DNA of 64,000 bases from Janthinobacterium sp. SUN073 (GCF_030397665.1 NZ_JAPUBT010000005.1:1-64000); one strand, 5' to 3'. Positions 24,680 to 34,915 are shown, counted from the first letter of the stretch. Translations and numbers: made by a program. The notes: generated from the sequence alone by a model not told the origin.

Positions 24680-26050
24680 TTACTGGACCACGGTATAGCA
24701 AGGCACATACGCCGTACCCGCCAGTTTCATGCGGTGCTGCGCCACGAATGAGGCCAGCAGCGCATCCATGGGGCCGGCGATGGATTTATCGCCATGGATC
24801 TCGAAGTTGCCATGCTCTTCGATCGAGCGGATGCCGTCATCCTTGACGTTGCCCGCCACCACGCCGGAAAACGCGCGGCGCAGCTGGGCCGCCAGCAAGT
24901 GCGTGGGCTGGTTCTTGTGCAGGCTCAGGTTGCGCATGTTTTCATGCGTGGGCTGGAACGGCTTCTGGAACTCGTGGTCGATCTTCAGCAGCCAATTGAA
25001 ATAATACGCGTCGCTGTGCGCCTTGCGGAACTCGCGCACCAGGCGTATGCCTTCGAGCATTTCGCGCGCCACCAGTTCCGGGTCATCGATGATGATTTTA
25101 TAGCGCTGCTGCGCTTCCGGGCCCAGGGTGTCGCTGATGAACTGGTTGATCTGCACGAAGTACTCGCGCGAGGTTTCCGGCCCCGTGAAAATCAGCGGGA
25201 ACGGGATGTCCGCATTGTCCGGGTGCAGCAAGATGCCCAGGATGTACAGGATCTCTTCGGCCGTACCCGCGCCGCCAGGGAACACGACGATGCCGTGACC
25301 GGCGCGCACGAACGCTTCCAGGCGCTTTTCGATGTCCGGCATGATGACCAGGTCATTGACGATGGGATTCGGTGATTCGGCCGCGATGATGCCCGGCTCG
25401 GTGATGCCCAGGTAGCGGCCATTGTGCAAACGCTGCTTGGCGTGGCCGATGGTGGCGCCCTTCATGGGGCCCTTCATGGCGCCCGGGCCGCAGCCGGTGC
25501 AGATGTCGAGGCCGCGCAAGCCCAGCTGGTAGCCCACTTCCTTCGAATAATTGTATTCGGCGCGGTTGATCGAATGGCCGCCCCAGCAGACGACCAGGTT
25601 CGGGTTGAGCTGGGTTTGCAGCACATTCGCGTTGCGCAGGATGTGGAAGACGGCGTCCGTCACGCCTTCCGTGCTCTGCAAGTCGAACTTCGGGTTGCCC
25701 GTGACTTCATCGCTGACGAAGATGATGTCGCGCAGTACGGCAAACAGGTGCTCGTGGATGCCCTTGATCATCTTGCCATCGACAAAGGCGATGGCTGGCG
25801 CGCCCTTGATGTCGAGCTTGATGCCGCGCTCGCGCTGGATGATGGAGATTTCAAACGATTGGTAGCGCTCCAGCAAGGCGCGGCCATCGTCGATGGTGCT
25901 GCCGCAATTCAAGACCGCCAGCGCGCAGCGGCGGAAAGTGTTGTACAGGCCGCCCTGGCTGGTGTCGAGCAGTTTGTTGACTTCAGTCTTGGAGAGCACG
26001 TCCAGGCGGCCTTCCGGTGAAACCAGAGTATCGATAACGTCGTGTTCCAT
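24680..26050 (-). CDS. ppnN: Pyrimidine/purine nucleotide 5'-monophosphate nucleosidase
   Basis: PpnN (E. coli YgdH) cleaves nucleoside monophosphates into base and ribose 5-phosphate and is a known (p)ppGpp-binding enzyme. The 456-residue product has the LOG-like Rossmann core: VVCWGGHSI, DICTGCGPGAMKGPMKGA, the PGGxGTxxE motif as FPGGAGTAEEILY, and IIAAESPNPIVNDL. The C-terminal region RRAFSGVVAGNVKDDGIR and the end VAQHRMKLAGTAYVPCY also match what I recall of E. coli PpnN. I start at the ATG at 26050 (MEHDVIDTLV); the frame open to 26167 adds a Cys/Arg-rich segment unlike the family. Confidence 0.93.
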   Translation of the reverse strand: MEHDVIDTLVSPEGRLDVLSKTEVNKLLDTSQGGLYNTFRRCALAVLNCGSTIDDGRALLERYQSFEISIIQRERGIKLDIKGAPAIAFVDGKMIKGIHEHLFAVLRDIIFVSDEVTGNPKFDLQSTEGVTDAVFHILRNANVLQTQLNPNLVVCWGGHSINRAEYNYSKEVGYQLGLRGLDICTGCGPGAMKGPMKGATIGHAKQRLHNGRYLGITEPGIIAAESPNPIVNDLVIMPDIEKRLEAFVRAGHGIVVFPGGAGTAEEILYILGILLHPDNADIPFPLIFTGPETSREYFVQINQFISDTLGPEAQQRYKIIIDDPELVAREMLEGIRLVREFRKAHSDAYYFNWLLKIDHEFQKPFQPTHENMRNLSLHKNQPTHLLAAQLRRAFSGVVAGNVKDDGIRSIEEHGNFEIHGDKSIAGPMDALLASFVAQHRMKLAGTAYVPCYTVVQ

Positions 26051-26361
26051 AATGCGAAAAATCCCTTTAAAAATCGATGCTCGAAGGTCTTGCGACCTTA
26101 ATATACGACAAGTCGGGCAAGTTGTGCTGTGCCGCCGCAAAATCGCCCGGGCCGCCCTTGCCTGCAAACCGGTTTGATTAATATGAAACAGTCATTCTTG
26201 CTAATGCGAATGGAAACCTTCTTTCAGCGCAATTTGTAGATTAGAATGCCTGCCTATTGGAATTCCCGTGCGTGAGGTTCTTCATGAGAGTCCCCGCCGC
26301 CCGCAGGCTTCCATAAGTTTGTTGTATCGATTGACTATAATAATTTTTCAGGAGGAACCGC
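26051..26361. other. Divergent intergenic region between ppnN and the POT transporter gene
   Basis: This 311-bp stretch must carry both promoters. A small perfect palindrome, AAGGTC-TTGC-GACCTT, lies at 26084-26099 in the ppnN leader. A TATAAT lies at about 26336-26341 before the transporter gene but I find no good -35 partner. No gene or large repeat is visible. Confidence 0.4.
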
Positions 26362-27867
26362 ATGAGCGGTGCGACTACGCCCAACAAGGAAGCCGTTATT
26401 CCCGAGTTCAAGCAGATTATGGGCCATCCAAGCCCATTGTGGATGTTGTTCATGACTGAATTCTGGGAACGCTTCGCGTTCTACGGAGTTCGCTGGGCGC
26501 TGGTACTGTACATCGTTGCCCAGTTCCACGGCGGCGACGGTTCGGGACAGGCAGCGGCCAACCTTACCTACGGTTCCTTCCTCGCGCTGGTGTACGCCGG
26601 CGCCCTGTTCGGCGGCTACATCGCCGACCGGGTCATCGGTTACCAGCGCTCGATTCTGCTGGGTGCCGTCTTCATGGCTGCCGGCCTGTTCTGCATCTCG
26701 GTACCGAACCAGGACATCTTCAACCTGGGCCTGGCCACCATGATCGTCGGTAACGGCATGTTCAAGCCGAACATCTCGACCATGGTCGGCAAGCTGTACA
26801 CGACCGCCGATCCGCGCCGCGACAGTGGCTTCACGATCTTCTACATGGGCATCAACATGGGCGCCATGGCCGCCCCTATCTTCACGCAATGGCTGGCCGG
26901 GTCGATCTTCGGCACTAGCGACATGCCTGCGTACAAGATGGTCTTCATGGCCTCCGGTTTCGGCATGCTGATCAGCCTGGTATGGTTCTTCATCGGCCGC
27001 CGCGCCCTGAAGGGCATCGGCGCACCGGAAGCCGGTGCCGGCAACCCGATGCGCGTCATCTGGGTCGCCCTGGGCTGCCTGTGCGTGATCCCGCTGATGT
27101 ACTTCCTGCTGACCGTCGGCGCTGAAAAGCTGCAAATCGTCCTGACCGTGCTGTTCGTCGGCCTGGCCGTGATGCTGATGATCGAAGGCATACGCAACGG
27201 TAAAGTGGCGCGTGACCGCGTCATCGCCATGCTGCTGATCTTTGTCTTCAACATCCTGTTCTGGATGTTCTTCGAACAGGCTGGCAGCTCGTTTACCTTC
27301 CTGGCTGACAAGATCGTCAACCGCGACCTGGGCTTCTGGATCTTCCCGACCGCCTACTTCCAGACCGTCAATTCGGTTGCCATCATCGTCTTCGCGCCTA
27401 TCATCGCCGCCGTCTGGGTCTTCCTGGCACGCCACAACGTCAATCCGTCGATCCCGCGCAAATTCGGCCTGGGCTTGCTGGGCAATGCGCTGGCCTTCGG
27501 CCTGCTGATCTTCGCTTTGTCGAGCCTGGTTGGCGCCGATAACAAGATCCCGTTCTGGACCCTGGCCTCAGTGTACGTACTGCAATCGATCGGCGAGCTG
27601 TGCCTGTCGCCTATCGGCCTGTCGATGGTGACCAAACTGGCGCCAGTGCGCCTGGTTGGCCTGGGCATGGGCGGCTGGTTCCTGTCGACCGGTATCGGCA
27701 ACAACCTGTCGGGCATTTTCGCCAGCCACGTCAGCGGCACCAGCGGCATGTCGGTGCAGTCGGCCCTGTCCGGCTACACCTTCGGCTTCTGGTCCCTGCT
27801 GGGCGCCGGCGTGATCCTGTTCCTGATCGCACCGCTGATCAACAAACTGATGCACGGCGTAAAGTAA
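26362..27867 (+). CDS. Proton-coupled di/tripeptide transporter (POT/PTR family)
   Basis: A 501-residue inner-membrane MFS protein of the POT family. The helix 1 proton-coupling motif appears as [10 protein letters not shown] (ExxERF), followed by the PTR signature stretch [19 protein letters not shown] and the [13 protein letters not shown] motif. About 14 hydrophobic segments are visible. It would import small peptides with protons. Start at ATG 26362 with AGGAGG 7 bases upstream. A monocistronic unit: a terminator follows 20 bp after the stop. Confidence 0.93.
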   Translation: MSGATTPNKEAVIPEFKQIMGHPSPLWMLFMTEFWERFAFYGVRWALVLYIVAQFHGGDGSGQAAANLTYGSFLALVYAGALFGGYIADRVIGYQRSILLGAVFMAAGLFCISVPNQDIFNLGLATMIVGNGMFKPNISTMVGKLYTTADPRRDSGFTIFYMGINMGAMAAPIFTQWLAGSIFGTSDMPAYKMVFMASGFGMLISLVWFFIGRRALKGIGAPEAGAGNPMRVIWVALGCLCVIPLMYFLLTVGAEKLQIVLTVLFVGLAVMLMIEGIRNGKVARDRVIAMLLIFVFNILFWMFFEQAGSSFTFLADKIVNRDLGFWIFPTAYFQTVNSVAIIVFAPIIAAVWVFLARHNVNPSIPRKFGLGLLGNALAFGLLIFALSSLVGADNKIPFWTLASVYVLQSIGELCLSPIGLSMVTKLAPVRLVGLGMGGWFLSTGIGNNLSGIFASHVSGTSGMSVQSALSGYTFGFWSLLGAGVILFLIAPLINKLMHGVK

Positions 27868-27887
27868 GCGTTCTGCCTTGGATAAAG

Positions 27888-27914
27888 ACGGCGGCCTGCG
27901 GGCCGCCGTTTTTC
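27888..27914 (+). terminator. Intrinsic terminator after the POT transporter gene
   Basis: ACGGCGGCC and GGCCGCCGT form a 9-bp stem with a 4-base loop followed by a T-run. Confidence 0.85.
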
Positions 27915-27997
27915 ATGGCGGCGCCGGTTTCCCCCTTGCCGGGCGGTACAATACGGCCAGGGCCAGCGGCCATCCACCAACTTATACAAAGAATCCC

Positions 27998-28675
27998 ATG
28001 TCCAGCATCTCCACTACCTCACCCCTCTCCGACGACGAATACGCCGAACTCGACACCCTGCTGGCCGCGCCCGCCTTGGCCGGCGCCGCCATGGACGTAT
28101 CGATGCTGGAAGGCTTCCTCACGGCCATCGCCCTGAGTCCGAAGCAGATCACGCCGGAACAATGGCTGGCATGGGTCTGGGACAAGGTGGCCGGCAGCGC
28201 CGCGCCCGCACAGGACGAAGCCTGCGAACGGGCGGCCAGCCTGGCCCGGCGCCACCACGCCTACATGGTCGAATGGCTGGCGAAAGACCCGGACAGCTTC
28301 GAGCCCATCTACGTCTGCGGCCCCGAATGGAGCGTGCCCGCCTGGTGTGCCGGTTTTGTCCTTGGCACGAGTCTGGACAAGCCCCAGTGGGCGGCCCTGG
28401 CCGTCAGCCACCCGGAGTACCTGGCGCCGTTCCAGCACCTGGCCACGGCCAGCGCACTCGATGACGATGCGGCCGAAACGGCCATGGATGGCGTGATTCC
28501 CGCGGTCATCGCCATCAACGCCGCCTGGGCGCGCCAGCGCCACCTGAAACAAAGCCAGCCGGGCGCCACCGTGCTGCGTGAACTGCCAAAAACGGGGCGC
28601 AACGACCCGTGCCACTGCGGCAGCGGCAAGAAGTACAAGAAATGCTGTGCCGACGCCGATAGCGCGGCCAGCTAA
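27998..28675 (+). CDS. YecA/UPF0149 family protein with C-terminal SEC-C metal-binding motif
   Basis: A 225-residue protein with an N-terminal UPF0149 (YgfB/YecA) helical domain ([29 protein letters not shown] in part, the EGFLTA motif being typical) and a C-terminal SEC-C zinc-binding motif ([17 protein letters not shown]), like the tail of SecA. E. coli YecA uses this motif for metal and ribosome/nascent-chain contacts. The ATG at 27998 is preferred over a frame open from 27878, which overlaps the terminator. It is followed 12 bp later by an unknown membrane protein gene. Confidence 0.85.
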   Translation: MSSISTTSPLSDDEYAELDTLLAAPALAGAAMDVSMLEGFLTAIALSPKQITPEQWLAWVWDKVAGSAAPAQDEACERAASLARRHHAYMVEWLAKDPDSFEPIYVCGPEWSVPAWCAGFVLGTSLDKPQWAALAVSHPEYLAPFQHLATASALDDDAAETAMDGVIPAVIAINAAWARQRHLKQSQPGATVLRELPKTGRNDPCHCGSGKKYKKCCADADSAAS

Positions 28676-28687
28676 GGACGCATCTCC

Positions 28688-30394
28688 TTGCGCCTGCTGC
28701 TGACGGCCCTGCTGCGCTTCCTGCTGCGCCACGCGCTGCAGTTCGCCCTGTTCATCGTCATCCTGCTGGCCGGACGATCGCTGCTGGCCGAATGGCGCGC
28801 CTACAGCGCCGGCAGCGAGACCGTCACGGCGCTCAGGCTGGCCGCCGACGGCGCCGAGCATCATGGCGCCGGCCTGGCCGAGGCGGCCACGCTGCGCGTC
28901 AACGCCCTGCAAAAGGCCTCACAAACGGCCTCGCAAGCGGCCATCGCCGCCCGCCTGGAGCAAGTGCAAACGCAACTGGCAGCCTTGCGCGCGCGGCAGC
29001 AACCGTCGCTGTTTTCCCTTCCCCTGCCCGACACGAACACCCTGGCCTTGCATGCGCAAGATGAAGCGGCGCGCCGCGTGGAAATCGAAGTGCTGGCCCA
29101 GGAAGCCCGTTATCTGAGCGCCCTGCAGGCGGCGATCAGCGGCGAAGATGCGCGGTACACGCTGGCGCGCCTGCATGCGGAACACGTCAGCGCGTATGCC
29201 GCGCTGCAGCACAACCTGGGCCAGCGCCGGGAACTGGAAGCGCAGCACCCGGTCGCGGCGCGCCTGCCTGGCAGCGACGCTTACGCGCAGCTGTCGCGCC
29301 TCGAAGCGGAAGGTCAGCGCTTGCGCGACATCAACCTGCAAGCGTATCGCGCCTGGGCAGCGCAGCGCGCGCGCACCAACAATGCGGCCCGCCCCGCCCC
29401 ATTCGCCATCGACAACGCGGCACTGGCCGGCGCACTGGCGCCCGTGCAGGCGGCCATCGCCACGAGCGAGGCGCAGCTGGCGCGCAACTGGATCGCCCGC
29501 TGGCGCGCGCCCGTGCTGGACGTGGCGCCCACGGCCGCCCTGCTGGTGCTGTCGGCCATCCTTCTGCCCGTCGCCATCAAGGCCTTCTTTTACTTCGTGC
29601 TGGCGCCCCTGGCCGCGCGCTTGCCGCCGCTGTCGATCGCGCGCGCGCTGCAAGCCGGCGATGCCAGCCTGCCCCTGCCGCCGCAGGGCGAATCGCGCAT
29701 TTCCGCCGTCTCGCAGGCATTGCTGCTGCAGCCGGGCCAGCAGATGCTGATCCACCCCGCATACCTGCAGTCGTCGCCCGTCAGCAGCACCAAGCGCACG
29801 CAGTGGCTGCTGGACTGGCGCTTCCCGTTCACCAGCCTGGCGGCCGGCATGGTGGCGCTGACGCGCCTGCACAGCGACGTGACTGCATCCGTGACGATTT
29901 CCGCCAGCGACGATCCGCTGCTGGAGATCGCCGTGGTCCACCTGCCGGCCGGCAGCGCATTGGTATTCCAGCCACGGGGCCTGGTGGGATTGATCTGCGA
30001 CTCGAACCAGCCGCTGGCGATATCGAGCCACTGGCGCCTGGGCAGCCTGCATGCCTGGCTCACCCTGCAGCTGCGCTTCATCGTCTTTCGCGGCCCCGTC
30101 ACGCTGATCGTGCGCGGCTGCCGCGGCGTGCGCCTGGAGCGAGCGGGCCAGGGCCGCGCCATCAGCCAGTCCGCCACCCTGGGTTTTAGCACCGACGTGC
30201 TGTACTCGACGATGCGCAGCGAAACCTTCCTCCCCTACCTGCGCGGCCAGCAGGCACTGCTCAACGACCGCTTCGACGGCAAGAATGGCGTCTACCTGTA
30301 CGAGGAAACCCCGCGCCACGGCAAGCAGCCGGGCAAGGTGGGCAGCTGGTTCGAGGGGTTGACGGACGCCATTTTGAAAGTGTTCGGCATCTAG
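28688..30394 (+). CDS. Unknown membrane protein with long coiled region and beta-rich C-terminus
   Basis: A 568-residue protein I cannot assign. A TM helix lies at about residues 9-29, then an Ala/Glu/Arg-rich coiled region to about 260, two hydrophobic segments around 270-305, and a beta-rich C-terminal domain (about 345-545) with LPAGSALVFQPRGLVGL and RFIVFRGPVTLIVRGCRGVRL. That last part has the feel of AIM24/TRAP-like beta-barrel folds, a weak impression only. The start is a TTG with AAGGA about 9 bases upstream; no ATG lies near. It is in line with the yecA-like gene (12 bp) and the next gene (10 bp). Confidence 0.75.
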   Translation: MRLLLTALLRFLLRHALQFALFIVILLAGRSLLAEWRAYSAGSETVTALRLAADGAEHHGAGLAEAATLRVNALQKASQTASQAAIAARLEQVQTQLAALRARQQPSLFSLPLPDTNTLALHAQDEAARRVEIEVLAQEARYLSALQAAISGEDARYTLARLHAEHVSAYAALQHNLGQRRELEAQHPVAARLPGSDAYAQLSRLEAEGQRLRDINLQAYRAWAAQRARTNNAARPAPFAIDNAALAGALAPVQAAIATSEAQLARNWIARWRAPVLDVAPTAALLVLSAILLPVAIKAFFYFVLAPLAARLPPLSIARALQAGDASLPLPPQGESRISAVSQALLLQPGQQMLIHPAYLQSSPVSSTKRTQWLLDWRFPFTSLAAGMVALTRLHSDVTASVTISASDDPLLEIAVVHLPAGSALVFQPRGLVGLICDSNQPLAISSHWRLGSLHAWLTLQLRFIVFRGPVTLIVRGCRGVRLERAGQGRAISQSATLGFSTDVLYSTMRSETFLPYLRGQQALLNDRFDGKNGVYLYEETPRHGKQPGKVGSWFEGLTDAILKVFGI

Positions 30395-30404
30395 CCGCGA
30401 AAAT

Positions 30405-30788
30405 ATGATGGACGATTTCCTGTTTGCCGATTTTCTCGAGGACCAGGCCGCGTATGCGGCGGCAGAGGCCTGGTGGCAGGCACGCCTGGCCTTCCTCGAC
30501 GGCCAATGCGCGCCGTATCTGCGCACCGCGTTTGCGAATGGCCAGCCGTTCCATGACGGCAATCCCATCGTCAACCTGGCCGACCGCAACGCTGGCAAGG
30601 CGGCGCGCATCGTGCAGCAATGCCCGCGTGAATTCGGCCACGACTACACGAGTTTCGAGCAAGTCATCGAGCTGGCCGACGGCGATGGGCATCGCCCGGC
30701 ACAGGAAAAGATCATCGTGCTGACCTTGACGCAGGCGGCGGCGCAGCGCGCCGAGGATGAACTGCGTGCCTGGTTTGATCCAGCGTAA
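30405..30788 (+). CDS. Small acidic protein of unknown function
   Basis: A 127-residue soluble protein, acidic, starting MMDDFLFADFLEDQ, with Trp-rich AEAWWQARLAFLDG and a DGHRPAQEKIIVLTL segment. No signal peptide or transmembrane segment is present and I do not recognise the family. It starts 10 bp after the membrane protein gene, suggesting co-transcription, and converges with the siderophore receptor gene with a 6-bp gap. Confidence 0.6.
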   Translation: MMDDFLFADFLEDQAAYAAAEAWWQARLAFLDGQCAPYLRTAFANGQPFHDGNPIVNLADRNAGKAARIVQQCPREFGHDYTSFEQVIELADGDGHRPAQEKIIVLTLTQAAAQRAEDELRAWFDPA

Positions 30789-30794
30789 GGCGCG

Positions 30795-33299
30795 CTACCA
30801 AAGGTAGGCCATGCGCACACCGACGTTGCGCTGCTCGCCATAATTGCAGGCCCGTGCCGAGAAACATGAGGCGACATGGTATTTGTCGAACAGGTTCTTG
30901 ACCGTCATGCTGACGCTCAGGCCACGCCAGTCGCTGCGTGCCTGGCCCAGGTCATAGCGCAGCGACAGGTCGGCCAGCGTGAACGCCGGCGCCTGGAAGG
31001 TATTGTCCGCATCGCCCCAGCTGGCGCCGACATGGCGCACGCCGGCGCCGGCCGACAGGCCACGCAAGCTGCCCGCGAAGGCGTAGTCGGCCCAGGCGGA
31101 CGCCATCTGCCTGGGCACTTCATACGGCGACTTGCCCTGCACATTCGTGCCCCACATGTCGGGATTCGCCTTCGTCACTTTCAGGGGATTGTAGGTCAGG
31201 GACGCCAGCAGTTTCAGCTGGCTGCTCGGCTGTGCCGCCACTTCCAGCTCGATACCGCGCGAGCGCACCTCCCCCTGCTGGATCGAAAAATTCGGGTCGT
31301 CCGGGTCCGTCGTCAGCACGTTCTGGCGGCGCAGTTCGAATGCGGCGGCAGTCACGGACAGATGCGCGCCCGGCGCATATTTCACGCCAACCTCCACTTG
31401 CCGGGCCGTTTCCGGCTCGAATGGACGGTCAAGGCGGTCGGCACCGGAAACGGGCGAGAACGATTCGCTGTAGCTGGCGTAAGGCGCCAGCCCGTTCGCC
31501 GCCAGGTAGGTGATGCCGGCGCGGCCCGTGAATGCCCTGGGCTTGCGCAAGGTCGTGGTCGATGGCGATGTCAGCAGGTTGCGCTGCTCCTGGCGCGTCC
31601 AGTCCTGGCGCCCGCCCACGGTGAAGACCCAGTTGCGGTACTGCGCACGGTCTTGCAGGTACGCGCCCAGCTGCCGGTTATGCTCGCGGCGCAGGGCGTC
31701 GGGCGCCAGCACCGCCAGGTCCAGCGCGCTGCCGTAGACGGGGCGGTAGATATCGATCTGCGGACCGTCGGCGATATACGAGCTGAACGAAGTATTGCTG
31801 CGGCTGTAATCGATGCCGGCAACGACTTCATGGCGCAACGCGCCGGTCGCCACCTGGCCCGTCACGCTGGTGTCGAGCGAGTACACGCTGCCCTTGCCGT
31901 CGCGCGTATCGATCTCGCGGTTGGTGATCGCCTTGTCGATTAAATTGCCGTAACGAAACATATACTGTTCATGGTTATCCGCGTGCAGGTAGCGGAAGTT
32001 CTGCCTGACCGTCCATCCGCTGTCGAAGGTGTGGCGCGCCGCGTAGCCAGCGGATGCCACGTTCGTCTCCTCGTGGTCGAAGCCGGGCTCCCCCAGGAAA
32101 CGCGTCAGCGGCAGGCGGCCGTTGGGATTACTGCCGTTCAAGGCCTCCCACTGGACATTCGACGATTGCATGGCGCGATTCTTCTGGATAAAGCCCAGCA
32201 AGGTGATGCTGGTGCGGGCGTTCGGTGCCCACGTCAGGCTGGGCGCCAGATAGTAGCGGTCGTCCTTCATGTAATCGATCTGCTGGTCCGCATCACGCGC
32301 CAGCCCCACCAGGCGGTACTGCAGGCTGCCATCGTCCGCCAGCTTGCCGCCCATGTCGAGGGCCAGCTGCTTGCGCGCGTAGCTGCCAAGCGATAGTTCG
32401 ACCTGGTTCAGCTGGTCCGCCGCAGGGCGCTTGGCGACGAAATTGACGATGCCGCCCGGCGCATTCTGGCCGTACAACACGGACGAGGGCCCCTTCAGCA
32501 CTTCCACGCGTTCGGCACCATACGGCTCGACGCCAAAGAAGCCCAGCGTCCCCATGGGCATCAGGCGCATGCCGTCCAGGTAGAACGCGCCCGAAAACTG
32601 GCTGAAGCCGCGCACCGACAGGCTGTCATCGGCGGGATTGGCGCCTGCCGTGTTGCTGCGCAAGCCGGCCGTGTACTGGATGGCGTCGTTCAGGGTACGC
32701 ACGCCCTGGTCATCCATGCGGTCGCGCGTGATGACGGACACCGATTGCGGCACTTCCAGCAAGGAAGCATCGGTCTTGGTGGCCGTACTGCCCCGCCGCG
32801 CCACATAGCCGCTCACCTTGCCCCACGGGTTTTCCTCTTCCGCCTGCGCGCTGACGGTCACGGGCGCCATCGTCTGCACGCCGTCCGCCGCCGCGCCGGT
32901 AGCGGACGCGGTGGCGGCGCGCAACGCATAGCCCCCACCGGCCGTGCGCACGGCAGCGAGTCCGGTGCCGGCCAGTACGCGAGCGAGCGCATCGTCCACC
33001 GCATAGCTGCCGCTGACGCCGCCGCTGCGCAAGCCTTCCGTCGCCGCCGAGCCAAAGGCGATCAGCAAGCCCGCCTCACGCCCGAGCCGGTTCAATGTCG
33101 CTTCCAGCGGCCCCGCCGGGATGGCGTAGTGGCGCAGGGCCTCTGCCTGCCCGACCGTCTGCGCCTGCGCCGGCCCGCCGGCCAGGCTGGCCAGTGCGCC
33201 CAGGCACAGGGCATGTACCAGGTGGGCGAGCGGCGTCATTGCCAGCAGGCCCGGTGCGCGCAAGCGCGTGGATGGATGAAGTGTGCTGCGATCGTTCAT
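30795..33299 (-). CDS. TonB-dependent siderophore receptor with STN signalling domain
   Basis: An 834-residue FpvA/FoxA/FecA-type outer-membrane receptor. After the signal peptide (ending around GGPAQAQ) comes an STN secretin/TonB N-terminal domain (IPAGPLEATLNRLGREAGLLIAF in part), which in such receptors signals to FecR. A plug domain follows (LLEVPQSVSVITRDRMDDQGVRTL in part; VEVLKGPSSVLYGQNAPGGIVN in part), then a 22-strand barrel ending in an aromatic residue (YLW). It would import a ferric siderophore. The ATG at 33299 has AGG 7 bases upstream; the longer frame to 33377 runs into the leader. The sigma and anti-sigma genes lie directly upstream. Confidence 0.93.
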   Translation of the reverse strand: MNDRSTLHPSTRLRAPGLLAMTPLAHLVHALCLGALASLAGGPAQAQTVGQAEALRHYAIPAGPLEATLNRLGREAGLLIAFGSAATEGLRSGGVSGSYAVDDALARVLAGTGLAAVRTAGGGYALRAATASATGAAADGVQTMAPVTVSAQAEEENPWGKVSGYVARRGSTATKTDASLLEVPQSVSVITRDRMDDQGVRTLNDAIQYTAGLRSNTAGANPADDSLSVRGFSQFSGAFYLDGMRLMPMGTLGFFGVEPYGAERVEVLKGPSSVLYGQNAPGGIVNFVAKRPAADQLNQVELSLGSYARKQLALDMGGKLADDGSLQYRLVGLARDADQQIDYMKDDRYYLAPSLTWAPNARTSITLLGFIQKNRAMQSSNVQWEALNGSNPNGRLPLTRFLGEPGFDHEETNVASAGYAARHTFDSGWTVRQNFRYLHADNHEQYMFRYGNLIDKAITNREIDTRDGKGSVYSLDTSVTGQVATGALRHEVVAGIDYSRSNTSFSSYIADGPQIDIYRPVYGSALDLAVLAPDALRREHNRQLGAYLQDRAQYRNWVFTVGGRQDWTRQEQRNLLTSPSTTTLRKPRAFTGRAGITYLAANGLAPYASYSESFSPVSGADRLDRPFEPETARQVEVGVKYAPGAHLSVTAAAFELRRQNVLTTDPDDPNFSIQQGEVRSRGIELEVAAQPSSQLKLLASLTYNPLKVTKANPDMWGTNVQGKSPYEVPRQMASAWADYAFAGSLRGLSAGAGVRHVGASWGDADNTFQAPAFTLADLSLRYDLGQARSDWRGLSVSMTVKNLFDKYHVASCFSARACNYGEQRNVGVRMAYLW

Positions 33300-33399
33300 G
33301 GCATGCCTTCGTATCATGGGATGGGTGGAACGGGCCAAAACCTGCGCCCTCACTTCCCTTGACAAGGCGGCGTGCAAAAACAGTCCATGTATTTTCAGT

Positions 33400-34401
33400 T
33401 TAATTTTTCGACGCGCGTGGCCGCAGCGTGACCCAGTAACGCGTCAGGTAATGCAGCTCGACGGGAAAGGCTTGCGTCAGCGCCAGCAGTACCTTGTCGG
33501 TATCGGCCAGCGGATAGGCGCCCGACACCAGCAGATGCGCCAGCGCCGGGTCGCATCCCAGGTGGCCGCGCCGGTGGCGCGACAACTCCTGCAGGAAGGC
33601 GTCCAGGCGCATGTGCGCGGCGACCAGCATGCCGTCGGTCCAGGCACCAGCAGTGGCATCGAGGATGTGCGCCGCGCCCACGCCGTCGCGGGTAAAACTG
33701 CCCTCCTCGCCCGCCTGCAACACGCGTGACTGGGCGTGGGCCGCCGCAGGCTGCAGCTCGACGGCGCCCTCCAGCACGCCGACCTGCACGAAGCCGTCGT
33801 GCTGGCGCACGATAAACCGCGTGCCCAGCGCCCGCGCCGTGCCATCGGCGGTGTGCACGAGGAAGGGCCGCCGCTGTGCATCGGGCGCCGTCTGCACCAG
33901 TACCTCGCCGCGCAGCAGCTGCACCACGCGCGCGCTGGCGTCATAGCGCAGTTGGATGGCGCTATCGGTATTGAGCACCAGCGTGCCGCCGTCCGGCAGG
34001 CGCAAGGTGCGCCGCTCGCCCGTGGCCGTGCTGGCATCGGCGCTCCACGCCTGCCATGCGGAGCCCTGGCGCAGCATGGCGGCGCTGCCGCCCACAACCA
34101 CCAGCACCGTCAGCAGGCGCACCGCGCGGCGCCGATGGGCGCCTGCGGGCGCGGCCAGGGCGGCGCCAGCCAACGGCGGCGGAATGCCGGCCAGCTGGCC
34201 GCTGACCGCCTCGATACGCTGCCAGGCCAGTTCATGTTCGGCGTCCTCGGCGCGCCAGCGCCGCCATGCATTGAGCTGTACCGCAGTGGCGTCGCCACCC
34301 TGCAGCGCCAGCCACCACTGCACGGCCTGCCGCGCCACGGCAGGCGCCACGCGTGCGGCAGCGTCTGCTCCGCCCAAGGGGGCCTGCACATCCTCACTCA
34401 T
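33400..34401 (-). CDS. fecR: FecR-like anti-sigma factor
   Basis: A 333-residue FecR-family regulator. The N-terminal cytoplasmic part (about 20-75, QAVQWWLALQGGDATAVQLNAWRRW in part, the DUF4880 pattern) binds the sigma factor; a hydrophobic segment near residues 95-112 spans the inner membrane; the FecR periplasmic domain (GERRTLRLPDGGTLVLNTDSA in part) receives the signal from the receptor STN domain. Its ATG overlaps the fecI stop by eight bases (ATGAGTGA), implying translational coupling. Confidence 0.92.
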   Translation of the reverse strand: MSEDVQAPLGGADAAARVAPAVARQAVQWWLALQGGDATAVQLNAWRRWRAEDAEHELAWQRIEAVSGQLAGIPPPLAGAALAAPAGAHRRRAVRLLTVLVVVGGSAAMLRQGSAWQAWSADASTATGERRTLRLPDGGTLVLNTDSAIQLRYDASARVVQLLRGEVLVQTAPDAQRRPFLVHTADGTARALGTRFIVRQHDGFVQVGVLEGAVELQPAAAHAQSRVLQAGEEGSFTRDGVGAAHILDATAGAWTDGMLVAAHMRLDAFLQELSRHRRGHLGCDPALAHLLVSGAYPLADTDKVLLALTQAFPVELHYLTRYWVTLRPRASKN

Positions 34402-34915
34402 CGTGCTGCTCCGGGAAAAAACAGCGCAGGGCCGCCCTGGCCAGATGCCGCTTGACGGTGGACAGGGAAATTCCCAGCTCGGCGGCGACCTCCTGCTGCC
34501 CCATGCCGTCGAGCTGCACCAGCAGGAATGCTTGCCGTGTCTGCGCAGGCAGCGCGGCCAGGCGCCGATCCAGCTCCACCAGCCGTTCCAGGAACATCAG
34601 GCGCACCTCGGGCGGCGGCGCCACCGGTTCCGGCATCAGGGCAAGGGCATCGAGGTAGGCCTGCTCGATGGCGCGCCGGCGCACATGATTGATCAGCAGG
34701 TTACGGGCGATGGTCGTCAGGTAGGCGCGCGGCTCCTGCACGCCTTGCATGCCCTGCGGCGCGAGCACGCGCAGGAAGGTGGCCTGTGCCAGGTCGGCCG
34801 CGTCGAAGGCGTTGCCCACCTTGCGCTGCAGCCAGCCGCGCAACCAGCCGTGGTGCTGGCGATACAGAATGGCGATGTCATCGAAGTCATGCAGAGAGAC
34901 GTGGTCGGCGGACAT
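34394..34915 (-). CDS. fecI: FecI-like ECF sigma factor
   Basis: A 173-residue ECF sigma factor for iron-starvation signalling. Region 2 is seen in YRQHHGWLRGWLQRKVGNAFDAADLAQATFLRVL in part, and region 4 in QEVAAELGISLSTVKRHLARA, a helix-turn-helix. It should direct RNA polymerase to the receptor operon when the receptor binds its ferric ligand. No strong ribosome binding site is visible before ATG 34915. A perfect 7-1-7 Fur box lies 35 bp upstream. Confidence 0.93.
   Translation of the reverse strand: MSADHVSLHDFDDIAILYRQHHGWLRGWLQRKVGNAFDAADLAQATFLRVLAPQGMQGVQEPRAYLTTIARNLLINHVRRRAIEQAYLDALALMPEPVAPPPEVRLMFLERLVELDRRLAALPAQTRQAFLLVQLDGMGQQEVAAELGISLSTVKRHLARAALRCFFPEQHDE

Noticed and set aside
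26241-26453. 70-codon minus-strand frame before the POT transporter gene
   Set aside because: It overlaps the transporter start and its promoter region, with no ribosome binding site.
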